Of a stretch of DNA of 41,432 nt, positions 31,046 through 39,565 are shown piece by piece. Origin of the DNA: a virus. The first letter of the stretch is position 1, and the number at the start of each line of letters is the position of its first letter. The stretch lies in IMG/VR virus record IMGVR_UViG_3300008267_011268, positions 1 through 41,432 of that record. One strand, given 5' to 3'. Under the pieces are notes generated by a model that ran no database searches, had not been told where the DNA came from, and saw only the letters and a list, made by a program, of their open reading frames with translations. The position numbers and the translations under genes were made by a program.

Positions 31046-31335
31046 ATTTCCTCTATTCTTAATGTTTTGTCATCGATAAATAAATCATAATAAGGTTTAC
31101 TCACATTTAACTCATGATGTTTAGCCCCCCATTCTATGAGTTGTTTTTTAGTTAGGTCATACCAATTTATTTGTGTTCTACTACCACGAGCTGTCCAATA
31201 AACTATAGTGTTACCGGCATCGTACAACTTATTAATCTTGTCAATATTTTCCTTTATTGGTTTAGCATTAAAGTAATTTCTAGGTGACGGTGTTTCACAA
31301 ATAGTTTCATCAATATCAACATATATCACTTTCAT
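31042..31335 (-). CDS. Small HAD-family phosphatase of polysaccharide-locus type
   Basis: 97 aa, a minimal HAD core. Motif I YVDIDETICETPS (about 5-17, both Asp kept), motif II IVYWTARGSRTQ (about 44-55), then HHELNVSKPYYDLFIDDKTL (about 73-92) with Lys and the acidic motif IV. Such short proteins are annotated in capsule and lipopolysaccharide loci as phosphatases that remove phosphate from a sugar or polyol. Flanked by 4-base overlaps on both sides with the GDPD-like and aldolase genes, so the three are tightly coupled. Confidence 0.82.
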   Translation of the reverse strand: MKVIYVDIDETICETPSPRNYFNAKPIKENIDKINKLYDAGNTIVYWTARGSRTQINWYDLTKKQLIEWGAKHHELNVSKPYYDLFIDDKTLRIEEI

Positions 31336-32009
31336 TTTAACAATTCTTTTCTATATTTTTCATCTACATCGTCAATTAATTCACATACTTGTTCATCGGT
31401 TAAAAACCTAATATCACCTAACAGTTTGGATCCTAACCAAATATCAGCCGATTTATCACATATCTCCGTTATAACTATACACTCATCAACTGTACTACCA
31501 CAACTTATTATACCATGATTTTCTAGTAGTATTAGTTTAGGGAAATAACCCTCTTCTTCTATAAATAGATTAACGTGTTTTTTTATTTTTTTGGTTAATC
31601 CTTCACCTGGTTTAGCATAAGGTATTAGACAAGATTTTTTACCATTAAAAACAACTTGATCAGGAAATAACCTTTTATTCGCAAAACTATAAGAATATTC
31701 ATCACTACATAGTATTTTCAATACGTTTGTGGGGTGTGTATGTGATATGAAATTAATTCCTTCAAAACTCAGTAAATAGGTATGGAAAGATAATTCGATG
31801 CTACCTTTCTTTTCGAAAGAAGATTTTTGGTTACCAAAAAAATCATATTCAACTAAATCCTTATTACTTAGAGTACTTAATTTGGTGCCACTGGCTTTTA
31901 TTAAAATACTGTTTTCATATTTACCTGAAATATTACCTTCCATACCTACACAATATTTACTTATATGTTTTGTTAGATATAATAATTTATTTACGATTAA
32001 TCCATTCAT
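31332..32009 (-). CDS. Class II aldolase/adducin-family enzyme
   Basis: 225 aa. Matches zinc-dependent class II aldolases and epimerases: EGNISGKYENSILIKASGTK (about 24-43), catalytic-region GSIELSFHTYLLS (about 69-81), the zinc ligands HTHPTN (about 89-94) and LLENHGII (about 158-165). These enzymes cleave or join short sugar phosphates such as fuculose- or ribulose-phosphate, or epimerise them. In an NTP-transferase/HAD/GDPD neighbourhood it may produce an unusual sugar or polyol phosphate for activation. Confidence 0.85.
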   Translation of the reverse strand: MNGLIVNKLLYLTKHISKYCVGMEGNISGKYENSILIKASGTKLSTLSNKDLVEYDFFGNQKSSFEKKGSIELSFHTYLLSFEGINFISHTHPTNVLKILCSDEYSYSFANKRLFPDQVVFNGKKSCLIPYAKPGEGLTKKIKKHVNLFIEEEGYFPKLILLENHGIISCGSTVDECIVITEICDKSADIWLGSKLLGDIRFLTDEQVCELIDDVDEKYRKELLK

Positions 32010-32013
32010 ATAG

Positions 32014-32739
32014 TTAAAACCCTTTCTTAACTATAAAAGCTGTCGGAGCCACCCAATTTGTTGATTTTAGATTATACTCAATCCCTCGTTCTTTTAAAAA
32101 ACGTTCAACGCCGGCACTTTCACTAAACTTATGATATTCATATTCATCAAACAATATAACTCCACCTGGAAGTATTCTATCCCATAAGTATTTTAATGAA
32201 TGATATGTAGGCCTATCCAAATCAACATCTATGTAGAGTAGTGAAATCCTAAACCCTTTGTTTTCTTCTAAATATTTGGGTATGGTAAATTCGACATCAC
32301 CTTTTATTAGTTTATATTTATCCGAACTTATTTTTGTTTGATTAAGTCTATCGATTACCGATTCAATTGTTAAATCATTGTGGTCTACTCTATCATAGAC
32401 AACACCCATACTCTCTTTATCAACATTACCATCTTTAGTTAATATCTCATCAGCCTCAACGGTATCAAAAATGTCGAATCCAATTACTTTTTTATTAGAA
32501 TTAGGACAGTATATTTCAATGAATTTCATAAAACTGGAAATTCCTGACCCTTTAAAAACACCAATTTCAACAATATCACCCGGTAAGTTTTTAACTTTTA
32601 AAAAGTGTTCAAATCTGTGTAATAATTTACCTGTTAATTTTAAATCATCAGAAAAAATAAAATTATTAAATTTATCATAAGTTGTTTGATTTATTTCATT
32701 TAACTTATTTTCGTTACTAATTGTTTTAAGTTTATCCAT
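32014..32739 (-). CDS. TylF/MycF-type SAM-dependent methyltransferase
   Basis: 241 aa. SAM-binding motif VEIGVFKGSGISSFMKF (about 57-73), GFDIFDTVEADEILTKDGNV, a substrate/metal loop, YIDVDLDRPTYHSLKYLWD (about 169-187) with the metal-binding Asp residues, and LPGGVILFDEYEYHKF. This is the signature of sugar O-methyltransferases such as macrocin O-methyltransferase. Expected to methylate a sugar hydroxyl in the glycan made here. Separated from the kinase fusion by 36 bases. Confidence 0.85.
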   Translation of the reverse strand: MDKLKTISNENKLNEINQTTYDKFNNFIFSDDLKLTGKLLHRFEHFLKVKNLPGDIVEIGVFKGSGISSFMKFIEIYCPNSNKKVIGFDIFDTVEADEILTKDGNVDKESMGVVYDRVDHNDLTIESVIDRLNQTKISSDKYKLIKGDVEFTIPKYLEENKGFRISLLYIDVDLDRPTYHSLKYLWDRILPGGVILFDEYEYHKFSESAGVERFLKERGIEYNLKSTNWVAPTAFIVKKGF

Positions 32740-32775
32740 ACTAATATATTATATTATAAAAAATATTTGTAAATC

Positions 32776-34218
32776 TTATCTCATATTAATAATGAAATAT
32801 AATACATACTCATAAAAATTGTTAGTTTTTAATTTGTTATGATTTAAAAAATTCAATGGTATGTAGTTTTTAAATGTCACTATATTAAACATTTTTTTTT
32901 CTAAAAGTGAATAATTAATATTGTTAGTTTTAAAATTATCTAAAATTTTAGAAATATCAAATTTAGTGTTTACTGTGAGTGATAAAGACACATTTGTTTC
33001 GTGATTTAAATCGTTATAGTTAACATCATCAACAGTAAAAAATCTAACAATTAAATCTGCGTTATTTTTTTGTGGCTCTATAAATTGATTAAAATCAGAC
33101 TTTCTTTTATTTATAGTATTTAAAACACTCTCTACTGTGTATCCACGTTCTTTAACATCTCTGTCTATCTTCCATTTTGTTTTAAGCTTATCTTGTGTAT
33201 CCATATAAATTTTTAAATCATATAAATGGTTTTCATTCAGATATAAACTATGTAACCCACACACAATTAAATTGTTAGAAGGACTAATCAACTGTTTTTG
33301 TGTAAATTTACCGTTATTGTGATTATAATCCACCTGATACACATCGTTACCGATTCTAAGGTTGAAAATATCTTCTTTCATTTTTGTAATGTGGTTAGCC
33401 TTAGGGTTTAAATGAGTTAAATAATCCCAATTTTTGTCACCCCTCTCCCATTTATGATACCTATCACATTCTAATTTAAAAGAATTGATAAATATTGATT
33501 GTAGTAAATTACTTAGTGTTGTTTTTCCAGAACCAGAATCACCAGCAATGGCGAATACATTACATTTAGATAATATAAAATCATAATCTACATCAACTAA
33601 TATGTAAGGTATATTTTGTTCTAATAAGTGCTTGTATAATAAAGTTTCGGAAATGTTACCGTATTTTATAATATATTCATTAATATTATTGAAGATGTTA
33701 AAATATTCATCCATAATTTTAGAATCACCATAAGATATTGCATCACAAATGTAATTATCGGTATCATTAATTAGTTTAGATTTATCTATTTTACTATCTA
33801 TAGGTATGTGTATGACATTATCATTTATATTTGATAACAAATTTTTTGTTTTTATGTCTAAATCTGGTCTTATTTTAACCACAACATCATATTTACTACT
33901 TTGTTTTTCATTTAATTTTTTTAGTGCGTTAAGTCTATAAAATTTATACCAATAGTTTAATAAATTATTTGTTTTTATGTCATTACTAAATGTTTGATTG
34001 TCTTCTATAACAACACTAATGGGTTTTAATTTATCTACAATTAATTTAATGTCAGATTCTTTGATTTGGTTAAAATATTTATCCTCTTTATTTTCACTAT
34101 TAGTTATATGCAAATATATGTCTACGGTATCATATTTTTTTACAATTTCATCATAAACATAGTTGATGCAGTTATTATAGTTTCTAAAGTAACCTGCAAT
34201 TAGTACAGCTATTTTCAT
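32776..34218 (-). CDS. Fusion: glycosyltransferase-like domain plus uridine kinase/PRK-like domain
   Basis: 480 aa. Residues about 1-215 start KIAVLIAGYFRNYNNCINYV and contain YWYKFYRLNALKKLNEKQSS and YDVVVKIRPDLDI, as in small glycosyltransferase-like proteins of surface-glycan loci. Residues about 218-400 form a P-loop kinase: FAIAGDSGSGKTTLSNLL (Walker A), ECDRYHKWERGDKNW and LTHLNPKANHITKMKEDIFN (uridine-kinase/phosphoribulokinase-like acceptor region), VCGLHSLYL, and KWKIDRDVKERGYTVES. A short C-terminal tail follows. The kinase probably phosphorylates a sugar, polyol or nucleoside. Coupled by one base to the upstream gene. Confidence 0.78.
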   Translation of the reverse strand: MKIAVLIAGYFRNYNNCINYVYDEIVKKYDTVDIYLHITNSENKEDKYFNQIKESDIKLIVDKLKPISVVIEDNQTFSNDIKTNNLLNYWYKFYRLNALKKLNEKQSSKYDVVVKIRPDLDIKTKNLLSNINDNVIHIPIDSKIDKSKLINDTDNYICDAISYGDSKIMDEYFNIFNNINEYIIKYGNISETLLYKHLLEQNIPYILVDVDYDFILSKCNVFAIAGDSGSGKTTLSNLLQSIFINSFKLECDRYHKWERGDKNWDYLTHLNPKANHITKMKEDIFNLRIGNDVYQVDYNHNNGKFTQKQLISPSNNLIVCGLHSLYLNENHLYDLKIYMDTQDKLKTKWKIDRDVKERGYTVESVLNTINKRKSDFNQFIEPQKNNADLIVRFFTVDDVNYNDLNHETNVSLSLTVNTKFDISKILDNFKTNNINYSLLEKKMFNIVTFKNYIPLNFLNHNKLKTNNFYEYVLYFIINMR

Positions 34219-34982
34219 TAAATTTCGTTTTTATCTATATGTTCATGATTTTCGTGTGTACCAACACTACTTAAATCATAATTATTTTTTAGTGAAGATA
34301 ATTTATCACTCAAATCGTAATATAAATGTTGTGGTAAAAACTTACCTTGTACTGTTATATGTAATACATCAAAATCTTTAGTGTAAACAAACCCACGATG
34401 ATACCTTAATTCTACGTAGTCACTTTTTTGTATACCGTAACATTTTAATTCATTGAAATATGACTGTACTTGTGGCAACTTTTCAAATGACGCATATGTA
34501 CTATCAATAATATCGTATAAATACAAAATACTATTTTTTTTATATAATGAAGGTGAGTGATCAAAAGGTGTGTAAAAATTACTACTAATATTTGGTTTAA
34601 GTTTACAAATTTTAATACTGTCTTTTTCTATAACATCATCAGGGTTGTTAAACGCGGCAAAACTTAACCTATCTATATCATATTCTTTAATAACTTCACA
34701 ATATATTTTAAATTTATGTTTATTAAACTCTGTAAGTATATCTACATCATGACAAATAAAAACATAATCTTCATCTATAGAATGTAATACCTGACTCAAT
34801 CTTTTTGTATAGACATAGTTTTTATTGTAGTAAAAAACTTCTATATTATCGTTGAATTTAAATCCTTCTATATCTTTATCACAACAAACCATAACATTAT
34901 CAATGCTTAATAAACTATCATTTATTATCGGCCATAAGTAACTGTAACTACTATTTGTTAATATCACTATTTTTGGTATCAT
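34218..34982 (-). CDS. Glycosyltransferase-like protein (GT-A fold), unassigned family
   Basis: 254 aa. N-terminal IPKIVILTNSSYSYLWPIIN, then EDYVFICHDVDILTEF (about 70-85) supplying a D-x-D-like acidic site, and a C-terminal RYHRGFVYTKDFDVLHITVQ with LPQHLYYDL. Composition and length match small glycan-locus transferases. There is no membrane segment. Overlaps neighbours by 1 and 4 bases. Confidence 0.65.
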   Translation of the reverse strand: MIPKIVILTNSSYSYLWPIINDSLLSIDNVMVCCDKDIEGFKFNDNIEVFYYNKNYVYTKRLSQVLHSIDEDYVFICHDVDILTEFNKHKFKIYCEVIKEYDIDRLSFAAFNNPDDVIEKDSIKICKLKPNISSNFYTPFDHSPSLYKKNSILYLYDIIDSTYASFEKLPQVQSYFNELKCYGIQKSDYVELRYHRGFVYTKDFDVLHITVQGKFLPQHLYYDLSDKLSSLKNNYDLSSVGTHENHEHIDKNEI

Positions 34983-35836
34983 TTATTTAATTCATTTAAA
35001 AAATTATTAATAAAGTCATTACAATCTACAATCATATTATCATTAAGATCTATTTTATTTGTTATATATCTATAATAAGGTATTTTTAAATAACTACATT
35101 GTGTATAATATGTGTTAGATATTTGACTGGGTTCTTTGACGTTTAATTCTATTATTTTTGTATTTTGGTCAGCGAATAAAGAAAAAGTTAGACCTCCACT
35201 GTTTGGTGATATTATCAATTCGGATTCTTGGAATATCTGTATTTTTTCTTTAAAATTATAATCTTCAAGAAATATAGTTTCTATATCGTATTTTTTTAAA
35301 CTATCGGATAATTCTTCCTCATTAATTACTTGTCTTCTTTTTATAGAATTATCTGATTGATTACCACTTAAAAGATGGGATTTAGATCTACTTAAATAAT
35401 ATTTTTTATTTTTAAATTTATTTTCAAACTGGCATTTGGGTAGGTATAGATTTCTGATAAACTCATAACCTTCAGTAGTAATACAACCATTTTTTATGTC
35501 AATAAATTCACCGTAATTGTTAATTACTATATCATCATCATTGATTTCCGATATTAAGTTAAAACTATCACTAATTAATTCTAAAGATTCCTTTTGGAAG
35601 TCTGTAAATTCTTTTATATATGGTATATATATATTGTAGGGTTTATTCACGTTAGTTGGTTTATATAAATTTACATTCTGTTCTAACATACCACCACCTT
35701 TAAGATTAGATATAACATTATTATCATTACGTGATGTATTATTATTTACATGACGTAAACCACACAACATATATAATATCCAATGGGCAATCCATTTATT
35801 ACCTCTATCTTCTATGTGAAAAACAGTACGACTCAT
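34979..35836 (-). CDS. Glycosyltransferase, GT61-like (C-terminal half best seen)
   Basis: 285 aa. N-terminal segment VFHIEDRGNKWIAHWILYML, then KKYYLSRSKSHLLSG, RRQVINEEELSDSLKKYDIE, TIFLEDYNFKEKIQIFQESE and LIISPNSGGLTFSLFADQNT, which follow the GT61/DUF563 order of motifs seen in the forward gene at 29330. It is shorter than that gene, so the N-terminal domain is reduced. 27 bases separate it from the upstream gene. Confidence 0.75.
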   Translation of the reverse strand: MSRTVFHIEDRGNKWIAHWILYMLCGLRHVNNNTSRNDNNVISNLKGGGMLEQNVNLYKPTNVNKPYNIYIPYIKEFTDFQKESLELISDSFNLISEINDDDIVINNYGEFIDIKNGCITTEGYEFIRNLYLPKCQFENKFKNKKYYLSRSKSHLLSGNQSDNSIKRRQVINEEELSDSLKKYDIETIFLEDYNFKEKIQIFQESELIISPNSGGLTFSLFADQNTKIIELNVKEPSQISNTYYTQCSYLKIPYYRYITNKIDLNDNMIVDCNDFINNFLNELNK

Positions 35837-35863
35837 AACTATATGTTATATAAAAATCACTTT

Positions 35864-36646
35864 TTATTGTAAAATAATCCAATTATCTAAATTTAATGGT
35901 TGGGTGAACATGTCTTGATATCCTCTCAAACAATAAACTGTTATTGATATGTTTTTAAATAATCTGTATTTAGAATCTATTTGATAAACTATTGATGCCC
36001 AAACAGAATCCATTAAATGAATTTCTTTGGCGTTTTGTAAAACCATTATATATTCAAAAAATGTGTTACTAATACTGTCTAGATTTACAGAATTATCTAA
36101 GACTGTAATTTTTTTTAATAACTCCATAACGGATGGTTCCATACTAGTATTGTTTTGTGATTTTTCACCATAGTGATATAATATATAATCTTTACCATGT
36201 AATTTTATAAAATTATTATATACAGTTTCTTCCATTAATAAATCCCTTTCAAAAGAAAAACTGTTTACCCTTTCCATATAATCAATACCGTAACATTCGT
36301 AAAATCTATTTACGAAAAACTTAGGTACGGGTAGGTCGTCACACTGTTTAACAAAATTAATACGGTATCTGTCAAACAAACCGTGAAAATTTATAACACC
36401 ATTAGGATCTTTTAATATACTTGCATCAAAATCACAATTATTAACACCAACATATCTAGAGTATAACATTTCTACATTATCTATAGACCTAACATAGAAA
36501 TCAACCAAAGATTTAGCATCACTTCTCATAATACAATAAACTTTAACGTATCTTTCTGAGTAGTAAGTTATTAATGATAATTGATTAACTATGTCAGTCC
36601 ATCCTTGGTGAAAGTATAGGTAACATTTTTTATTTATTTTTTCCAT
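35864..36646 (-). CDS. Putative GT-B-type glycosyltransferase, unassigned
   Basis: 260 aa. Starts CYLYFHQGWTDIVNQLSLIT, with a first Rossmann-like unit, then INFHGLFDRYRINFVKQCDD, DYILYHYGEKSQNN and a C-terminal ILQNAKEIHLMDSVWASIVY-like segment (here VLQNAKEIHLMDSVWASIVY), a pattern seen in the donor half of heptosyltransferase-like enzymes. Proteins of this type occur in glycan loci of phages and marine bacteria. The start overlaps the upstream exostosin-like gene by 13 bases. Confidence 0.6.
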   Translation of the reverse strand: MEKINKKCYLYFHQGWTDIVNQLSLITYYSERYVKVYCIMRSDAKSLVDFYVRSIDNVEMLYSRYVGVNNCDFDASILKDPNGVINFHGLFDRYRINFVKQCDDLPVPKFFVNRFYECYGIDYMERVNSFSFERDLLMEETVYNNFIKLHGKDYILYHYGEKSQNNTSMEPSVMELLKKITVLDNSVNLDSISNTFFEYIMVLQNAKEIHLMDSVWASIVYQIDSKYRLFKNISITVYCLRGYQDMFTQPLNLDNWIILQ

Positions 36647-37506
36647 AAGTTCACCTTTTCAATTATTTTATTAAAACAACTTTCATATTTATAATAATTA
36701 TCATAAACTTCACGTCCTTTTTTTTTCATCCTATCAATATCGACACTTGTGAAAGATTTTAATATTTGGTCTATATTAATAATATCGTGGTTAGATATAA
36801 GTACCCCATATTCGGTAAAATCTATTTCATCTTTAAACGGTATCCAAGGTTCATCATAAATATAAACAGGTATGGCACCCAAATTAAGAGCTTCATTTAT
36901 CCTAAAGGATGACTTACCGTAACCTCTAGGACATAAAGCGAAAACACTTCTTTCCATCACATCCTTAAACTGTGGAAAGCCAAGTAAATTTTTAACAAAG
37001 TAACCGTGTTTATTTTGTGTGTATTTTACCAACTCCTGTCTTAATGGATGTGTCATACGGCCAACAAATGATGAGAATATATCCCTATCTTTAACAACCA
37101 TTTCGTGGGGTTGATTTATTAACGGTATTGGGTAATCACCTACGCCACCACTAGAAAATTTTATAATATCTAGTCCATCTAAATTTAAAACAGGCTTACC
37201 TTTATCAAATGGTCTGGCAATATCTAAAATACCGTCATCCCATTGTACAATAGTGAAGTATTTTTTATCCCTTGGTAAGGTATTTAAAAAATCTTGTAAA
37301 TCCTGTACACTGTGGTTCACATAATCCCTAGAAACATAAAAACTAGTCCACTGTATCGGTAAATAAATCCTATCAACATCAGGGTTAACCTCTTTATACC
37401 TATTAAAGAAATATTCTTCGAAAACCATTTTATTATTTGGTGGGTATTCGTGGTTCGTTCTAGTTAAAAACGTTTCAGGTACTTCACATATGTTATTTAT
37501 TGCCAT
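36634..37506 (-). CDS. Exostosin-like glycosyltransferase (GT47 type)
   Basis: 290 aa. Core motifs in order: FSSFVGRMTHPLRQELVKYT (about 144-163), VMERSVFALCPRGYGKSSFR (about 183-202), INEALNLGAIPVYIYDEPWI (about 203-222) and PFKDEIDFTEYGVLIS. These match the conserved C-terminal domain of exostosin/GT47 enzymes, which use UDP- or GDP-sugars. The N-terminal half is also recognisable (DRIYLPIQWTSFYVSRDYVN). No membrane anchor, unlike eukaryotic exostosins. Overlaps neighbours by 10 and 13 bases. Confidence 0.85.
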   Translation of the reverse strand: MAINNICEVPETFLTRTNHEYPPNNKMVFEEYFFNRYKEVNPDVDRIYLPIQWTSFYVSRDYVNHSVQDLQDFLNTLPRDKKYFTIVQWDDGILDIARPFDKGKPVLNLDGLDIIKFSSGGVGDYPIPLINQPHEMVVKDRDIFSSFVGRMTHPLRQELVKYTQNKHGYFVKNLLGFPQFKDVMERSVFALCPRGYGKSSFRINEALNLGAIPVYIYDEPWIPFKDEIDFTEYGVLISNHDIINIDQILKSFTSVDIDRMKKKGREVYDNYYKYESCFNKIIEKVNLWKK

Positions 37507-38150
37507 GTAGTTGTGAATAGGTGTAAACAGTAAGTGTTATCGGTAGCAAAAGACTTTACATAGTTAATGTTATCTTGTGATAAATTTCTTATCTTATATC
37601 TTTCTGTCGCCGGGAAGGCGAAGAAACTACCGCCAATTAAAATCTTATAATTACAAGACCAATTATTATTATACACAAGGTTTGTTAGGTAGTACGGTCC
37701 AGTTTCTTCCATTATTCTATCAATCTCCATTTTCATTAAAGGTTTTACACCCTTCAAACCGTCTAAGAATTTTTCACAAATTTCATTACCCTCAGTTGAT
37801 CCTATAATACTATTCCATACCTCATTAGGACAATCTTTGTTAGTTCCAGCAAAAAATTCATAATTTAAAAGAGAATCAAATTTATTAATCTGTAAGAAAT
37901 CGTAATCCATATAAATGCCACCGTACCTGTACAGTAATTCAAATCTAAGTATATCAGATTTAGCCCCCAAATTTTGTGTTTCGTCGAATAGTTTTTGATT
38001 TTTCAATTCGAAATCTATATTATCATCGAACCATTCTATAATTACATAATCATCATTAATTCGTTTAATCTCATCAACTAGGTAGTTAAACTTAACTGGT
38101 CTCTCACCACCTAACCATATCAAATGTATTTTTTTAGGTATCTTACTCAT
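37497..38150 (-). CDS. Glycosyltransferase with DXD motif (GT32 family)
   Basis: 217 aa. IPKKIHLIWLGGERPVKFNY at residues 4-23 and RYGGIYMDYDFLQ (about 72-84) are the GT32 (OCH1/capsular) signature, the second supplying the D-x-D metal site. Preceded by GAKSDILRFELLY. GT32 enzymes transfer hexoses or hexosamines in surface glycans. 8-base overlap with the GT10-like gene. Confidence 0.9.
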   Translation of the reverse strand: MSKIPKKIHLIWLGGERPVKFNYLVDEIKRINDDYVIIEWFDDNIDFELKNQKLFDETQNLGAKSDILRFELLYRYGGIYMDYDFLQINKFDSLLNYEFFAGTNKDCPNEVWNSIIGSTEGNEICEKFLDGLKGVKPLMKMEIDRIMEETGPYYLTNLVYNNNWSCNYKILIGGSFFAFPATERYKIRNLSQDNINYVKSFATDNTYCLHLFTTTWQ

Positions 38151-38949
38151 TTTCTATATATGTTTTATAAATCCAATCATCTAATATATCATACTCCTTA
38201 ACTCTATTGAAATTATCCTCGATATACTCTAATCTTTCAATATAATCTCTTTCATTTATATTAATTATGTTATAATTGATATCTTCAAGAAAAATAATAC
38301 CTTTCTCATTAAAGAATTTAGTAATACCCCTACTACCCATATATAATGGTATTGTTTTAGTAGCGAAACAATCTAAAACCTTTTCTGTAAAATAAGTATC
38401 GTATATGGCATTTTCTATGGCAACAGAAAACATGTAATTATCCAAACCAATATTTTTATTGTCTATAGGTTTATAACCCCTACCATAAAGGTCCATAATA
38501 CCCCTATTTTTGTTAGCAAAATCAACCCTGAATCTTTGTTGTTCTGTCATCCGTTTATCTGATGTTATCATAGATATGATTCTATTCTTTTCATTACCAC
38601 CATATACTTCAACAGATACACCATAACCTGGTGACCATTTAAATCTATTATCCATAGATAATAATTCCCCATCACAAGTGAATATAAAATCCAACTTATC
38701 TAAATACTGATTTGGATTTTTCTTTATATCATCTATTAAACCACCCAACATTGAGTTTGACTCTAGTAGCCATCCATATTTTTTACCGTCACGTTTCTGA
38801 CTATCTATTTCATTTAAACCGTAATCAACGTAAAAAGTAGTATCGTTAGACGTACCACCATAATCCCATTCAAGAACATTAGATTTCTTCCACCATGTAG
38901 ATGTGTGTGCATGACTAAATGGGGATCCTATTATATTAAATTTTTTCAT
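38143..38949 (-). CDS. GT10 (alpha-1,3/4-fucosyltransferase-like) glycosyltransferase
   Basis: 268 aa from the ATG at 38949, chosen because longer starts run antiparallel in phase through the upstream methyltransferase gene. The C-terminal half carries the GT10 signature MFSVAIENAIYDTYFTEKVL (about 172-191) then DCFATKTIPLYMGSRGITKF and NEKGIIFLEDIN. The N-terminal half includes SHAHTSTWWKKSNVLEWDYG. Family GT10 members use GDP-fucose; some relatives use other GDP-sugars. 14-base overlap with the FkbM gene. Confidence 0.85.
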   Translation of the reverse strand: MKKFNIIGSPFSHAHTSTWWKKSNVLEWDYGGTSNDTTFYVDYGLNEIDSQKRDGKKYGWLLESNSMLGGLIDDIKKNPNQYLDKLDFIFTCDGELLSMDNRFKWSPGYGVSVEVYGGNEKNRIISMITSDKRMTEQQRFRVDFANKNRGIMDLYGRGYKPIDNKNIGLDNYMFSVAIENAIYDTYFTEKVLDCFATKTIPLYMGSRGITKFFNEKGIIFLEDINYNIININERDYIERLEYIEDNFNRVKEYDILDDWIYKTYIENE

Positions 38950-39562
38950 TATTTTTAATATAGAAAGCATCACCCCATGTAACACCATCCCATGTTGTTT
39001 CAACACGTTCAAAACCGTAAGGTTTTAAGTATTCATCTAATTCTTCTACCATTGGGCAATTTTTATATACCTCACCTCTATTAACTTCTGTTATTATATA
39101 GTCTATTGTTTTTAGATACTCCGAGGCTCCTTTGAAAACTTCTAATTCGTAACCCTGTACGTCTATATTAATGAAATTATATTTATCCTTATCTTCTATA
39201 AATGTATCTAATTTAGTTATTTTAACGGTTATTTTATCGTTAAATCTAATATGTGGGTACTGTTGTAAATGTATAAGTGGTTCTAAAATTGAACTGGACT
39301 GCCCTTGATTAACGTACTCTACGTTCATATCCACCTCACCTATTGTATTACCTAAAGCTGTATTAACTAAAATAACATTTTTACCTTTTGTGTTATCTTT
39401 TAATTTTTCAAATGTATGGGGTAAGGGTTCAAAAAACATAACATTATCTATCTCAACATTTTCATATGTAGAAAGTTCCTGTCCATAATGTGCACCTATA
39501 TGTAATACTCCTTTAATATTTAGGTTATATTTATTTTTTAGTACTATTAAATCTAATAACAT
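38936..39562 (-). CDS. FkbM-family methyltransferase
   Basis: 208 aa. SAM site GVLHIGAHYGQELSTYENVE (about 19-38), FFEPLPHTFEKLKDNTKGKN, ILVNTALGNTIGEVDMN, and NFINIDVQGYELEVFKGASE (about 129-148) with the FkbM IDVEG-type motif. Expected to O-methylate sugars in a surface glycan. Located between GT10- and GT11-like fucosyltransferase-type genes, which suggests methylated fucose, but this is inference. Confidence 0.9.
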   Translation of the reverse strand: MLLDLIVLKNKYNLNIKGVLHIGAHYGQELSTYENVEIDNVMFFEPLPHTFEKLKDNTKGKNVILVNTALGNTIGEVDMNVEYVNQGQSSSILEPLIHLQQYPHIRFNDKITVKITKLDTFIEDKDKYNFINIDVQGYELEVFKGASEYLKTIDYIITEVNRGEVYKNCPMVEELDEYLKPYGFERVETTWDGVTWGDAFYIKNNEKI

Positions 39563-39565
39563 AAT

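Noticed and set aside
38950-39012. Earlier start for the GT10-like gene
   Set aside because: It would translate the end of the FkbM gene in another frame (MNVLKQHGMVLHG); the ATG at 38949 is in the usual overlap position.
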